A stretch of 64,000 bases of DNA from Brachypodius melanocephalos (Eukaryota > Chordata > Aves > Passeriformes > Pycnonotidae): positions 12,006,428 to 12,070,427 of the forward strand of contig VZSR01003807.1 of the NCBI GenBank assembly GCA_013398615.1. Reading direction: 5' to 3'. Positions 1 through 12,600 of this stretch are shown in pieces. Positions within the stretch are counted from its first letter, which is position 1. Each line of letters opens with the position of its first letter. The notes under the pieces are model-generated. The model searched no databases, had not been told where the DNA came from, and worked only from the letters and a program-made list of their open reading frames with translations. The position numbers and the translations under genes are program-made.

Positions 1-3000
1 AGTAGAATGTGAAGAGTTTGACTGGATTTTTATGGTGTGGAAATTGTCAAGAGACAACAAGTTCAGCCTAAGATATTTTAGCTAATGCTCCTTGGGATTT
101 CACCCCCTACCTGCTGTAGTATGGGTGGAGGGCACTTCTGGAAAGTTATGTGAAAATTTACATGTAGATATTTTCCCTGTAGCATCATTCATATGAGAGT
201 GCAATTTTTACTTCACTAGAATTTACAAATACATCCAAGCCTGTAAATAATACCTACACTTCCAAATCTGCACTTAAGAAAAAAAAAAAGTGGCATGAAA
301 ATATTAGTACACTGTGAAAATTACCTTGCAATAAATTTGCAGAATATGTTAGAATAGGAGAGCCAATTCTCTTAACCCTAAAATATGGTGCAATCTGTGT
401 TCTTTTGTCAACAGCTAATGGTTGTGTTTGATAAAAAACCTCATAAATCTGTTTCCATACCCCCTAAATGAAATATTTGTTTAATGATAACAGCAGCATG
501 AGCACCAGGAATGCTTATTTGATGAAAAATATTTCTTCACATGGATAAGGTGTACCCAAGTTTAAAAGAAAAGTATTATAATGGCCATTCCCAAGACACC
601 TTTTGCAAGTGACCCTTGGTGAAAGGACACGACTGCGCTCTGCAGTCAGCCTGGCAGATGCATTCCTTCGGCTGAGTGGGAATTATTTAAGTTTGCTCTA
701 ACTTAAAGATAGCAGTAGCAACAGAATTTACCTAGGAGCCAGACAGGCTTCTATGCCAATAAAATTGCACTGCACTGACCCAGAGAGGGCATCTTGCTGG
801 TAGACAGATCAGTGGTTGGGCAGGTTCTGCTGCATTTCCTTCCACTCGCCCCAAAACATTTGCACGAAGCAGCATTAGAAACATGCAGCAGGGACAAGCT
901 GACTAATGGGCAGGGAGCTGGGGGACACTAAAGGGTACAAGAGTTGTGCCTGACAGGTGACAGCTGGCTCTGGGGTCTCTACTGGGTCCCACAGGCAAGT
1001 AAATGTCCTGAGGCTGGAGAAGTGAGGTTACTCCAGGGTGACCAACCTTGCAAGCCGCCTGCCAAAACCCTCATGTGGCCAAAGGTTAAGGAAGAAGAGA
1101 AAGCTCCAGCATGGATTTACCTGATCCCCATGGGCCCATGCTCTCCATGGGGCTGGGGAGCCACCTCTGCCAACATTCTTCTTCTTACAGCACAGTGCTT
1201 GTGCCTGAGGTCTCCTGGCAGATTTGACACACCAAATGAAGAGCAAAACTATAATTCACTAAAATGTAAAAATTACAAATCCAAATTACTTTCATGTGTA
1301 TAACTGCCCAAACAATAGGCACTGTCTAGTTCTGGTTAGTGAAAAACACAGACCGAATGAAAATCAGCACTGTAAATCAGCACCTGTAAACCAGCACTGT
1401 CTGAAGACATACCAGTGAATACAGATAAGTATTTTTTCCTGGAAAATTAAAAAAATAATAGTAATTTTTTCTTTCCTTATGCCTGTGTGGCACTGCACAT
1501 GTGGTACCACCTCTGTGCCTTTAGAAAATTTATCAAGGATTTCCTCTTTCAAAGAGTCTCAGCTACTGCCCCACTCCAAGAAAACATTGCTGCCCTCCAA
1601 AAACTATTGAGACACAAGATCTCCTGCCATCCCAGTCACAGATGACGTGCAGTTCCTACAAAAGTGCTGATAAACTGCTCCATGGGAACACACCCTGTGC
1701 CTGGGCTGCAGGAGCTGCCCGGCCTTGCAGACAGTATAGGGCTGTAGCAGTGTCTGTGGGAATGGACTGGACGAGCTGAAGGAGAACTAAAAGGGAATCT
1801 AAGTCAGGTGTTTTTCAGGAACTGACACTCACAGGAGTCAGGAGAGCTCTTCTCTAGTACTCTGAGAACTTTACATGAGCTTAAGAGGTGCCACAGCAGC
1901 GTGGGACTTGAGACTGGAAAACCAATCAACCACAGGGATGCAATGCCAGTGCCCCTGACCTCTTCATTCTTCCTATGTGACTTCAGACTTGGGGCTTTTG
2001 GACACGTAGAAGGTGTCCAAAAGGTCAGCAGGTGTCCGAGGTTCATTAAAAAGTTACTGGGAAGTACAGAAGGTGGCTATGGAGGTGCAGACAACATGGT
2101 ATAAATATATGCTGAGTGTGGAGCAGGTGGAACAATTGTTCTGCAGCCCCTTTTTTGGGCTGAAGCCCAATCCCCATTGCTGGTTCTGTGGGACTGAGCT
2201 CCCTACTCCATCCCTTCCAGGCCTGTGTCCTCCAACTAAAGAATAAATTCAGTTTTACTGTCATTATTTACAGTATATGCAAACTCACTTCTGGGGAAAA
2301 GCGCTATACAAAGCATCCAAGCCCAAGTTAGTTTCATGTTTAAGTGGCTTTTGAAGAACTACTCATTGTCATGAAACAGCTGTCCCTGAGGGGCTGCTAA
2401 AGCCACAATCTTCATGGTTATCAGCAACAGAGATGGCAGTCATGTAAAAGAAACATGACTTCTCAGCAGGATGGGCTTGCATGGTCAATCTCTGTAAGCA
2501 GCTGCTGTCTCCCATTCCATATGCAGCCTCTCACTGATCCCCCATGAATCAGCAGAGCAGTGGGAACACAGGTGAGACAAACAGGAAGAACAGCAGCTCT
2601 ACAGTTTGGCTTTTGCCCACGTCCATCCTGAGCTGAATCCTTGTGCATGTGGGAAGTTGTGCCTCCAACCCAAGAGACATACACTGCTATAAAATCCAAT
2701 CCATATGGCAAGGAGACTCCTCAGCAGAAACAGAACTCCTTTCACTTCTCCTTAGGGAAATGGCCTTCCCTCAGGTTATTCCTCCCTCCCTTATGACTGA
2801 TACACTGGGTTTCTACTATTTAAAAAAAAGTGCATGAGAGTCTATAGAGGTTTTCCAGCCTTGAGAGGAAAGGAATCTTTTTCAGAAGACCTGGGACGAT
2901 CGTGCTCCTTTTCTCCATGTGATCTCAGGGCACTTCCAATCCTGAGCACCAAAATTTGTCTTATTTTTGGGAAAAAAAACCCAAAAACCTGCAAACATTT

Positions 3001-3734
3001 ATATGCCCAAAATGACTTTTCAACAGAAAGTGTAGGTGGCAATCCATCTCCTTCCAGCAGCAAGGCTGGAACAGGAGCTCCCTGTGGGCCCTCAGCCAGG
3101 CTCACGCAGCTTGGGGCAGAGGTGGGGGACTGGCACCACTCAGCCCCCCATGCCAGTTCTGCTACACTGGCACCTCATCCTTGCTCTCACCCTTCAGTGT
3201 CAGCAGGTTCACAAGGTCTGGTCCCATGCCCTAGGTAATAAATACAAGCCCTTGCAGATGTGGGCTGTGGAATTTGTAACTGTTTAGGCAGGTATTGCTG
3301 GTATTTTAAGCACTTTCTCAAATGGCCCATCTGTCTTATTCTGCCAGTACATGAGGACTGGAGCTCCACAGCTTCTTACTTGGAGTATTTAAACAAGCAG
3401 CAAACCTTTTGGCTTGAGGCCACCTTCAGAAATACAGATTATTAGTATTTATTTCTATCAAATAATTAACTAGGAAATACAGGCACGGACCAGTGCTCAG
3501 CTTGATAATGTGCTATTATACAAACACATAGCAAAGCAACCTTCCATTCCTCAATCAAAGTAGCAGGCAGGAAAGAATAAGAGAGGTACAGAGCATAAAG
3601 AAAGAGCATTTCTGTGTCACAAAGATTTATTGCAAGAATTGTGTCTATGATTAAAGATTGTGAAAAAATTGTCCTATTAAAGATTGTGAGGAAAAACCCC
3701 CACATTGAATGCAATGACGGTTGAACGTAGGGAT
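1..3734. other. Intergenic DNA, no gene seen
   Basis: No open frame here resembles a known protein, and none is flanked by convincing splice sites with a continuing frame. Base composition is ordinary and AT-leaning, with no CpG cluster. A small direct repeat of about 14 bases (ATTAAAGATTGTGA) occurs twice near 3650-3690. I see nothing else to annotate. Confidence 0.6.
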
Positions 3735-4125
3735 GACTGTGCTGGGTCAGAACAGCAGCATTTCCAATGCAGTCCAGGACTATCTCCAGAGCAGCCAACA
3801 GTAATTGCCTAATGACAGCATGAGCACAGGGAAGGCTGCTCCCCAAAATGCTTCCACAGGATGCGGATTTGCACCTCAAAGACTTCCTGAATCAGAGGTG
3901 TTTGTGCTGAACATCCCTGCACAATTTTTCTTCCGTGATCACGCTTAATTACTTTTTGAACTGCTTCCTGACATCCTGTAGCAGTAACTTCCAAAGTTTG
4001 TTTTGTGTGAAGAGGTACCTTTTTTGGAACCTGCCACCTCATCATTTCATTTGACAATCACTCTTCTCCCCCAGCTGTTATACTAAGCACTTCAGTAAAT
4101 ACCTCTCCTTGAATCCAGTGCCAAC
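3735..4125 (-). repeat. Old CR1/L3-like LINE remnant
   Basis: The stretch runs from a 'tgctgggtcaga' start through 'gtttgttttgtgtgaagaggtacctttttt' -like text (short pieces at about 3990-4025) and 'cacctcatcatttcatttg' to 'gtaaatacctctcctt'. This order matches what I recall of the antisense 3' part of an old amniote CR1/L3 LINE family that is common in reptiles. It is heavily diverged and has no intact reading frame. The strand is inferred from the CR1 antisense look. The family name rests on memory of the consensus and has not been checked by a repeat search. Confidence 0.45.
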
Positions 4126-4249
4126 TAAAAAAAGAATAAACTTCCTATTTAGAGAATTTAGCTGTATGAAATCATATATAAGAATTACATAAAATACTCT
4201 GAAAGATATCTTCCCCAATAGAAAATGCATATTCTTTATTATCTTGAGG

Positions 4250-4368
4250 TCTCACAAAAAAAAGGCAAAAAAGCCACCAAAAAAACCCAAACCAAACCAA
4301 AAAAGCAAACAAACAAAAACCTCCAAAAACAAGCAAACAACAACAAAAAACCCCAACCCCAAATCCAA
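4250..4368. repeat. A/C-rich low-complexity tract
   Basis: Runs of A broken by short C runs (AAAC, AACAAA and CCAAAA units) with almost no G or T. A lysine-rich open frame crosses it only because AAA codons dominate; it is not a gene. Similar tracts recur at about 17.75, 20.07, 32.83 and 40.08 kb, and as G/T-rich complements at about 44.86 and 63.85 kb. Confidence 0.8.
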
Positions 4369-5237
4369 ACTCAGTGATCCTACAGCAGATTTCTTATCTG
4401 AGAGTAACAAAGGACAATGTGCAAGTAGTAGGGTGAGAACAGGTGCAATTGGCACCGTGCAGACCGAGAACACGTGTTGGGAGCATGTCTACAAAACCAG
4501 CACAGCTCAAGCAAGTAGGAACACATCTTTGAAGGGGTCCACTGCACTTACAGCCCTTGCAGTCTTGAGTATAGTCAGGAACTTGGTATATTTTTAACAT
4601 TTCCTTATCACGTGTTTTTCAAAAAGGCACACATCTTCAACTAGGAGACTATTTGTTTTCATTCTGAGTCACATCTGTTTTCACAGTTCTGCTCTCCTCA
4701 CCTCCCAGTGATGCATCCCCATCTTTCCCAGCTGGAAAGGGGATAAAAAGAAAACCCCACTGTAGGTTTCTCCATGGGTGGGTTTGGGTTTATCGAGGGT
4801 GTCTGCATAGGATGGGGAGGCCCGAGCCGTGAGCCCCCAGCAGGGCAGCCCTGTGTCCTCCCAGCAGCATCTCACCCAGAAACAGCCTGGCCCTGTGCTA
4901 TCTCTGCAACCTCCTCCCGTGGCACCACGGTTCAGACTAATGCAGGAGAGATGGAAGAGCTCGGGCCAAGGCGATAAGCTTTATCAGCCCGCTTCCTTCA
5001 TTGGGAACAGGCGGTCTCAGCACTCAAACAGACGCTGTTTTAAAAGCACACACATGACACGGCTGCCAGGACAGGTTCGGGTTTTTCACGACGTTGCGGC
5101 ACCGGCTCCCCTCGGTTGCTGTAGGGGGAAGAGAAGAGCCCGCTTTGAAGGGAGGAATGAACTAAGACCTGCAGGAAGAGTCAGCGTGTCCTTGAGGGAG
5201 GACAAAGTGACAAAGCCAGGCACCAACGGCCCCAAGG
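4369..5237. other. Intergenic, flank of CpG island
   Basis: No exon recognised. GC content rises towards 5.1 kb as the CpG island is approached. Possible minus-strand donors occur (for example CCCAG|GTGTGG read from about 5404), but no exon pair could be joined into a frame. Confidence 0.5.
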
Positions 5238-5920
5238 GTGCCACACCCTGCCCCGGGGCTTCTCCCGCGGGCCAGGACCGCGCCCAGCCGGCTGCTCGGG
5301 GCGTGGGCGAGCCGCGATGAGGGGAGAGGCGGACGGTGGCGGCGGAGCCCGGGGCGGCGGCAGCAGGGCCTGGGGCGGCGGCCCCCGCGCTCTCCCATCG
5401 CCACACCTGGGCCGGGCGGGCGGGCGGCGCCATTTATAGCGCGCTATTTCGGGCGCGCGGGGCTATTGGGCGCCGCCGCGTGACGGCACCGCCGCGCCCG
5501 GGGCAAAGTCCCGCCGCGCGCTCCCGCCGCCGGGGGGGGGCATGGGCGGTGCCCCGCGGGCTCTGTGCGCATGCCCGGGCACCGGCGTCGGGGGGCTGCT
5601 CCGAACAGCGCCTGAGGGGGCTCCTGCGGCTCCTGCCCCGCTGGAGCGGGGGACACGCGGCGGTCCCTGCTCGAGCCTCTCTGCCAGCTCCGGGCGCTGC
5701 CGCTGCCCGCTCAGGATGGAGCTGCCGCCCGCTGCTGCTGGGGAGGAAGGGGAGCAGCGCCCGAGGGCGGGATTGGCGGGGGCGTGCAGGCAGGGTGCCA
5801 GAGGCACATTTCAGGCTGTTCCTCCTTAGCCAGGCCTGCAGAGCGGGAAAACACCGGCAGTCACTTGTCCCTGTCCCTGGGGCAGCGCGGGGATGAAAGG
5901 CCGGCAGGGGCAGCTGGGCT
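5238..5920. promoter_or_regulatory. CpG-island promoter, gene unknown
   Basis: A dense GC- and CpG-rich block with many GGGCGG-type Sp1 sites. Read on the minus strand, a CCAAT box (complement of 5465-5469) is followed about 27 bases later by TATAAAT (complement of 5432-5438). This geometry predicts a minus-strand start near 5400. The TATA region also reads CCATTTATAG on the plus strand, one base off a CArG/MEF2-like site. A TGACG half site lies at 5481-5485. On the plus strand a donor-like CTCAG|GTATGAG sits at 5924. The island is therefore probably bidirectional. It could be an alternative, far-upstream EZR promoter or belong to an unseen neighbour; no coding exon in the window attaches to it. 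Open frames across the island have the proline/arginine/alanine bias of GC-rich DNA and are not called. Confidence 0.7.
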
Positions 5921-6081
5921 CAGGTATGAGCCCGATGGGAGGTGCGAGGAGCAGTGACAGCAGGTACAGCTGCCGTAGGCGTGGGTCTGACTGTGAAGGT
6001 GCTGTGGCACCCCTGACACCAGCAAAAGGAACGTGCAGGGAGTGGCCAGGTTGTGTCCATCTGTAGGTGTACCAGCTACCT

Positions 6082-6545
6082 TCATAGAATCATCTAAGTT
6101 GGAAAAGACATCTGAGATCATTGAGCACAGCCTGTGACTGAACACCACCTTGTTAACTAGACCATGGCACTAAGTGCCACATCCAGTCTTTCCTTAAACA
6201 CCTCCAGGGATGATGGTTCCACCAACTTACCTGGGCAGCCCATTTCAATGTCTGATCACCCCATCTGTGAAGAAATTCCTCCTAATGTCCATCTACCTCC
6301 TCTGGCACAGTTCGAGACTATGTCCTCTTGTCCTGTCATTAGGGTCTGGGAGAAGAGACCAACCCTCACCTGGCTACAACCTTCTTTCAGGGAATCATGG
6401 AGAGCAATAAGGCCTCTCCTGGGCCTCATCTTCTCCAGGCTAAACAACCCCAGCTCCCTCAGCCATTTCTCATAGGACTTGTGTTGCAGACCCCTCACCA
6501 GTTTTGTTGCCCTTTTTTAGACCTTAAAACACCTTAATTCAGCTT
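6082..6545 (-). repeat. CR1 LINE 3' fragment, antisense
   Basis: It begins 'tcatagaatcatctaagttgg', then continues with the complement of the CR1 tail ('aacacctccagggatgatgg', 'ctgggcagcccatttcaatg', 'tgaagaaattcctcctaatg'), the recognisable landmarks of avian CR1 read backwards. It is 5'-truncated, as most CR1 copies are, and contains no open reverse-transcriptase frame. The outer boundary near 6.5 kb is approximate because divergence grows. Confidence 0.93.
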
Positions 6546-6650
6546 TGCTGATTTGGGGCTCTAGACAGGAGCATCCTCACATCCACAGTCTCCAGTGACA
6601 GGGTGGCACAGAGTCTGATGGCTCACGTCACTGCAGATTTTTTTACTGTC

Positions 6651-6695
6651 TTTTTTTTTCTTTTCTTTTTTTTTTTTTTTTTTTTTTTTCTTTTT
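6651..6695. repeat. Poly-T tract
   Basis: About 45 bases of almost pure T with a few C. It lies about 100 bases beyond the CR1 fragment. CR1 does not use a poly-A tail, so this is probably an independent homopolymer expansion. Confidence 0.9.
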
Positions 6696-6699
6696 AATA

Positions 6700-9600
6700 T
6701 AGCTTTGTAAACATTTAACAAATGGGCTAAATGTGACCAGGATTCAGTGCCAATTCAGAAGTAGCCTCCAGAACACTTTGCCCATCAAACCCATGTGTGA
6801 CACTCCTGCTCCATTTACAGAGACAGTGTGTGATGGTGGGAGGGATATACGTTTTTTGGCAGCTTCAGTTCCTCAAGTCTCCAGTAGGCCTGGTGGATAC
6901 ATCGGTGCAGCTGTGAGAGGAGGGTCAGAAAACTCCACCAGGAAAGGTGAAAGAGCAGACTGCCATTTCATGGGTCAAAGAGCTCCACAATAAGTAGTGC
7001 CAAGATCCAATTGCCCAGTACTGTTGTGTGAGTGTGGAAGTTTCTCCAGTCCAGCAAACTGTTCAGCTAAGACAACGCTTCAAGAAAAGTGCGATTATTG
7101 GCTTGGCAGATGTAGTACGGAATGGAACGAGCTGTGCAAATTGCCTTCCTTAAGTCTTACAGGAGTCATCATCACTGACGTTCTTGTATGTAACTCTCAG
7201 GAGAATGTGGAAATCAAGCCACATGGAGCTGGGTTTCCAAAATCCCCAGTTTTCTACAGGCAGTAGAAAAAAAATGCTCCTAGCATCTTCTGAGAGCAAT
7301 ACAGGTTGGAAAAGCAACAGCATATTGGCATAGCCCTAAAATATTCTTTTGTGTAAGCCCTTCATCTCCCATAGGATTTTGTCTCTGCAGGCAAGATCCA
7401 TGTTAATCTGGAGCCTGAGCCAAAAGACTCCTGGGCAGTTTCTGCCAGGTCGTAGGTCTATCACATGCCAAGTACACAGACAGGAAAGGACACTTTACAT
7501 TTCTTGTCTGCTAGTAGCTATAGTAAATAATCAATTAGTTGCACTTTGAACGATTTAGTTCACACCTTTTCCTGATTTAGGCTACATTTCTGGCAAGCAG
7601 AGTGCAATACATAAACTTTGCAGAAGCTGTTTCTGTTTGTCCATGTCCTGTTGTAGGGTTTCAGAACCCATTTATGTTATGGCTTAAAAGTTTTTCCCAG
7701 GAGTACTGAATTGTTTAAACTAAAGATTATGCTACTGTTTGCCTGGCAGTGCTTTGTAATGTCTAAAGAACAATCCTGGCTATGCTTTTTTATCCATATA
7801 TTCAGAAGCATATCATTCTTTTACAGGCACAAGTTATATGTTTGTTCTACCTATGAAGCACTGTTGAAAGAAAGAGAAATGCATTCCTCCCAACAGCTGC
7901 TACTCATTAATTCATTAAAAGAAAATCTACTTCCAAAAAGCTGTTCACTCAGGAATTAGCAAATACTATTCTGTAAGTGTTCCTAAGCTGCCACATCAGG
8001 ACCACTGTTGAGCCATATACAACAGCATACTATAAAATGGTACACATTTCACAAAGCTGGGGACTTCCACCACTGTTGACCATATTTAGAAAATGAAATT
8101 GGGCGATTCCTTGATGCTCACATTCAGAGCTTGATTACAAGTCTGTTGTAACCTGTGAGTCTTTTCAGGAATTTCACTGTGCTTGAGGACATGCCCTCAG
8201 CACATAAAAGTTCATGGAATCTTTTATAGAGCCCACTGCTAGTGTAAACAATTAGACAACTAGTAAAGTTGTCTTTACTGGGGAAAAAGTTTAGAAGGGA
8301 GCAGAAAGTTAAGTTTGTAGGTTTAGTATAGATCTACCACATATCTGGTTGGCTCTGCCCTGGTCCATGTGTCTTCAGTTGTTTTATCCAAACAAAAATA
8401 AAAGTAGATTCCAGTTTTATAATAGTCTTTTAAAGACACTTTACAATGTCAACATTCACTGGCATCACAATTTCAGTATTGTTCCTCAAGGAACTGTTTT
8501 GGAAAGATCCACACTTCCCAAATGCTTTAATTTAACAAAGTTTAAGAAGAAATTCAAGATTGTATTATCAACTTATAAATCCATCTGTCAACTAAGATCT
8601 AACAAAAGCTTATGTTTGGATGCAAAGATTTTATTGCCTTTGAGCTAGCAGTATCAACTGCCTGATAAGTGGAGCATTTCTGCTAATATTTGGAGAATAA
8701 ACCTTGACTGCTGGGCTTATCCCCTGTCACTGCAGCAACAGGAAGGATTCTCTAACTTAACTTCTCTGACTTAACTGGGAATTAAATCAGAACCTGTGCC
8801 AAAAGTAAAATGCAAGTAGTTCTGCAACATTAAAATAGAGAAACTGCATTGTTAGTGAAGAAGTTGATTTGTGTGGGTTTTACCACTTAAATGTAGTAAT
8901 TGTAGGTTACTGGGACAAGCAGTTTTGCAACCACCACAAATCAAAGGCATCATCAGGGAATGTCAGTGAGGTTCTGTGCTCACTGAATCTCATCTACTGT
9001 GGGGGTAAAAGGCTGAGTAGTGCTTAATGATTAGATAGATCCAGTTTCTGCCTTGCCAGTGCCTTGGTCAGCAGTGTAGTGTTTTCACTCAGAGTTTTCT
9101 GAGACTCCAGAATGAACTGTAATCAATAAGGAACAGCATGTGATGGAAGGAAATTTGAAAATGGTGTTATAGTCATGAAAGGAGCTAATTTTATATTACA
9201 GTTGTTAACACAATTGCAGTTGTGATCAACTGCATGAAGTCGGATTCTACCTGCCTCATTAATAAAAGATTTGTAATGCACAAGGAAGGGCAGACTGAGG
9301 AGTAATATGTGCCTTTGCATTCAGAAGGCTCTTTTAAAAGACTAATGGTAAAGGGGTGCTTAAATAAAATTAATTTGCCATATGCAAAAGATTTCTTACC
9401 AGTCTGACCAAATTTTTGTCAGCCTAATGAGAGGCCAAAACTATGTTTCCAAAGCCAGTCTTGTTGCAAATCTTACTGCACAGAAAAATAATTGCAAATT
9501 TTGTCATGAAAACATGAGCTCCAACATTCAGGGAAACAGTGCACCATTTTGCAGAATGGAACATGAGGTCATTTTGGGTGCATGCTCATTAAGGAAAGGA

Positions 9601-12600
9601 ATTGCATTGGAATGTAGGAGGGTTGAGAGTAAGAATTCGAAGCTCCTGTGTCTGCAAGAAAACAGGGCAGTATGTATGCCACAGTGACTTCTGATGTACA
9701 GACACCATACCAAAATTCTAAAAATGTTAAGGATGTAAATTAGCTGTACTGAAGATCACAGTCACTGTAAGTTGTCCATCAGCTCTCCCTGAACTCATTA
9801 GTGAACTATTATCCTTAAGCATGTACAGGAATGCCTGCTGGGCCTGCAGTTCAGCAAGACTTTTAAAGACATGCACAGGGTTAAACAAGTCTTGTAATTT
9901 CACTGAATCCTGGAGAATGCCAGCAAGGCTGAAGTCAGTAGCCTCACCATGAGGTACAACACACCTTGCCACTGGGTCCCATAGACAGTTGAGATATGCA
10001 TGTTAAGGCACGGGAACGCTGCAAATCCGAGGAAGATCTTTCAGATGCCAGTCTCCGTGTGGGTCACTTCCATTCGCTGTTCTGCAGTGAAGCTGCAGTG
10101 TGAGAAGCAGTGTTACGTCTGTCAACAAAAAAACAATTGAATAATGACATTTGAAACCTGAGCTGTGGTTTGAGGGATCAAGAATAGAGGAATCTAGATC
10201 TGCTTCTCATACAGAAGTAGTTTTAACAGGACAATACAGGGGTTGTGTAATTATTTATTTATTTATTTATTAACACTTCTAACTTTGAAGAGTATTTTAC
10301 AGCATTTATAAGAAACCACCCTGATGCTGGGAAGTCCCTTGGGCTTCCTTTCTTGCAGTTTCAGTATAAGTACGATCATGATCCTGGGCCTGACCCTAAA
10401 TTAATGAAATCCATGGGTATTTGGGGTAAGACCAAAGGCTCTCTCTAATGTTATATTCAAGCCGCATGGAGCAGAAGTGCTGTGGAACTAACACATTGAA
10501 TTTTAAACAGCTGGGGTAATTTTCACTTCCTCAGTCTTTTTAATTAGTAACATTGATTTATTTTTACACTGTTGCAGGCTGGGAGCAGTGTAGTTTGGGG
10601 CTGGACCGAAAGTGCTTGGTTTTCTCTAAAGTGTTGTGTTTGCTCACCCGAATGTGCCATTACTCCCACAGAAATGCAGTACTCAATGCAACTCAAGTGT
10701 TTTACACAACACTGTTGTAAAGTGAGCAGTAAATTACTTCCTTTATGGATAGATCTGTATCTATCTGTAGAGCTGTATCTGGATAGATACAGCTCACTGC
10801 TGTATTAACTGAATATTAATGATTAATGAAAAAAAAAGAAGACATGAAGAATAGTTAAACCAACTTGTTATACTTTTAGGGTAGTATGAAGTTTACTGAC
10901 TGCTGGAGCAGGCCCTTTGCATCCTGCATGTACTGCCCTGTAAACATACTCCAATAGAGGCCCTGGCACAACCCACAGCAGCCTGTTTCTAGCCCAGGAA
11001 AACCCAGAGCCAGCCATTAGGCAGCTAATCTTTACATTACATATCAGATTAAAAGGAATCTGTTTTTTTAAAGAATTTCTCTTCTGTCTCTTTCTGGGAC
11101 AAACAACAGGCATAGGCATCTAGTCTGAGTTGAAAACAAACAACTGTACTGACCAGTTCAATTTTCCCTGATTACCTCAGATTGTTATAATTGCTGAACA
11201 ACTAATTTGCTCCATTCACGTCATCTCAAGTTTTCTAAGAAACGCAGAACTCACCTCTTCCACCTCTATTCATGTTTAAGTAAGATTGCACAAGACATCA
11301 GGTAATAGCACCGTGGCTAAAAGTAGCAGAATCAGGCTGGTAAGATCTATTTCCAGATGACTGGCACATGCATAGGATCTTAGTCTGGTGTTTGATGAAG
11401 CCCATAAACAGCTATCCATGCTGTGATCATGTGGCTGGGTTGACAGAATCAGCCTGATTCTGACCTTACACAAGTGCAAAATAATTTCTGACTTTGTCCT
11501 TGTGCACTTCATGCAGGTCTTTGGATTATACTTAAACTATGAACACAGTTCAAGGTTATCATTGCACATTAACAAGGGCTGGCTGAGAAACTAATCTAAA
11601 GTAACCAATTAAGAATGACCATGGAAGCCTGTCATAGTGAAGTCGTGGAATTTTCTCCACTAAACCTCTCAGTTACAGACCTGGTCCCGCTGTCTTGACT
11701 GAAAGTCTCTGACAGGATTGCAAGCTTGAGTCCTGTGGGAAGGGGCTCATTTACAAGCATCACTAGCTTGCATTGAAACAACCCCCAGCTTTCATTCTCT
11801 TCTCTACAAGCAGGGTTTCACTGCAGCTGAGTTTACCAAAGAAGGGTTACGCAGAATTAATTACTGTGTCTAAAATTATTCAGTTATCTTTTTCCTAATA
11901 TTTTTCCTGATATTCTGAGATAGCTTACAGGATGTAAGTTTAAATCCATCAGAGTATTGGATATATTGCATTTCTTCTCAAGGGAAAAATAAGCAAGTTA
12001 CCAAAAGAACAAGAAAATAACTTAAATCCACATTTAAATCTTGCAATGTACTTCTCAGTGTGAGTTTTGCTGCTTGGATTTTTTTAAGGATAGTCATTAC
12101 AAAATAAATCTTTTAATGCCATGTAGTTTCTGCAATCATTTTCCCATGCAATAGCAATTTAAACAAAACTGTTTTGACTAAAGTTAAAAAACTCAATCTC
12201 AGAAATTTACAGCCACATAAGAATGAGTGGTTAGGGATTTTAGAGCCAGCAGAGATTATTTTGATTATCTGCCTTGTCTAACATGAAACTCAGGTTGTCA
12301 GTCAGGAATTCCAGTAACTTTTGTTTAGGACTTTGTTTGAGTTAGATTGCCTTGCTGAAATTTAACACCTGCAAAAGCAAACAAACATTTTTTTTTAGTT
12401 CTTATTTAAGCCACTATTTACTCACCATTGATGTGTGGTGGTATTTGAAACACAATACTTAATTGCTACTTGAAGCACAGAAAACGAGATCATTTAAAAT
12501 ACTACACCTTGGAAACCATGGGGAAAATGGTGGCCACAATCTTACTCAAAACAACACCACTATTTCAAATGTCCCTAGCACTGCACGAACTATATTGCAC

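Noticed and set aside
3466..4057. 137- and 82-codon minus-strand ORFs
   Set aside because: They overlap the old CR1/L3-like remnant and encode nothing like a reverse transcriptase or a known protein.
5336..5896. 186-codon plus-strand ORF and several shadows in the 5.3 kb CpG island
   Set aside because: The alanine, arginine and proline-rich translation in every frame is typical of CpG-island DNA, and there is no domain.
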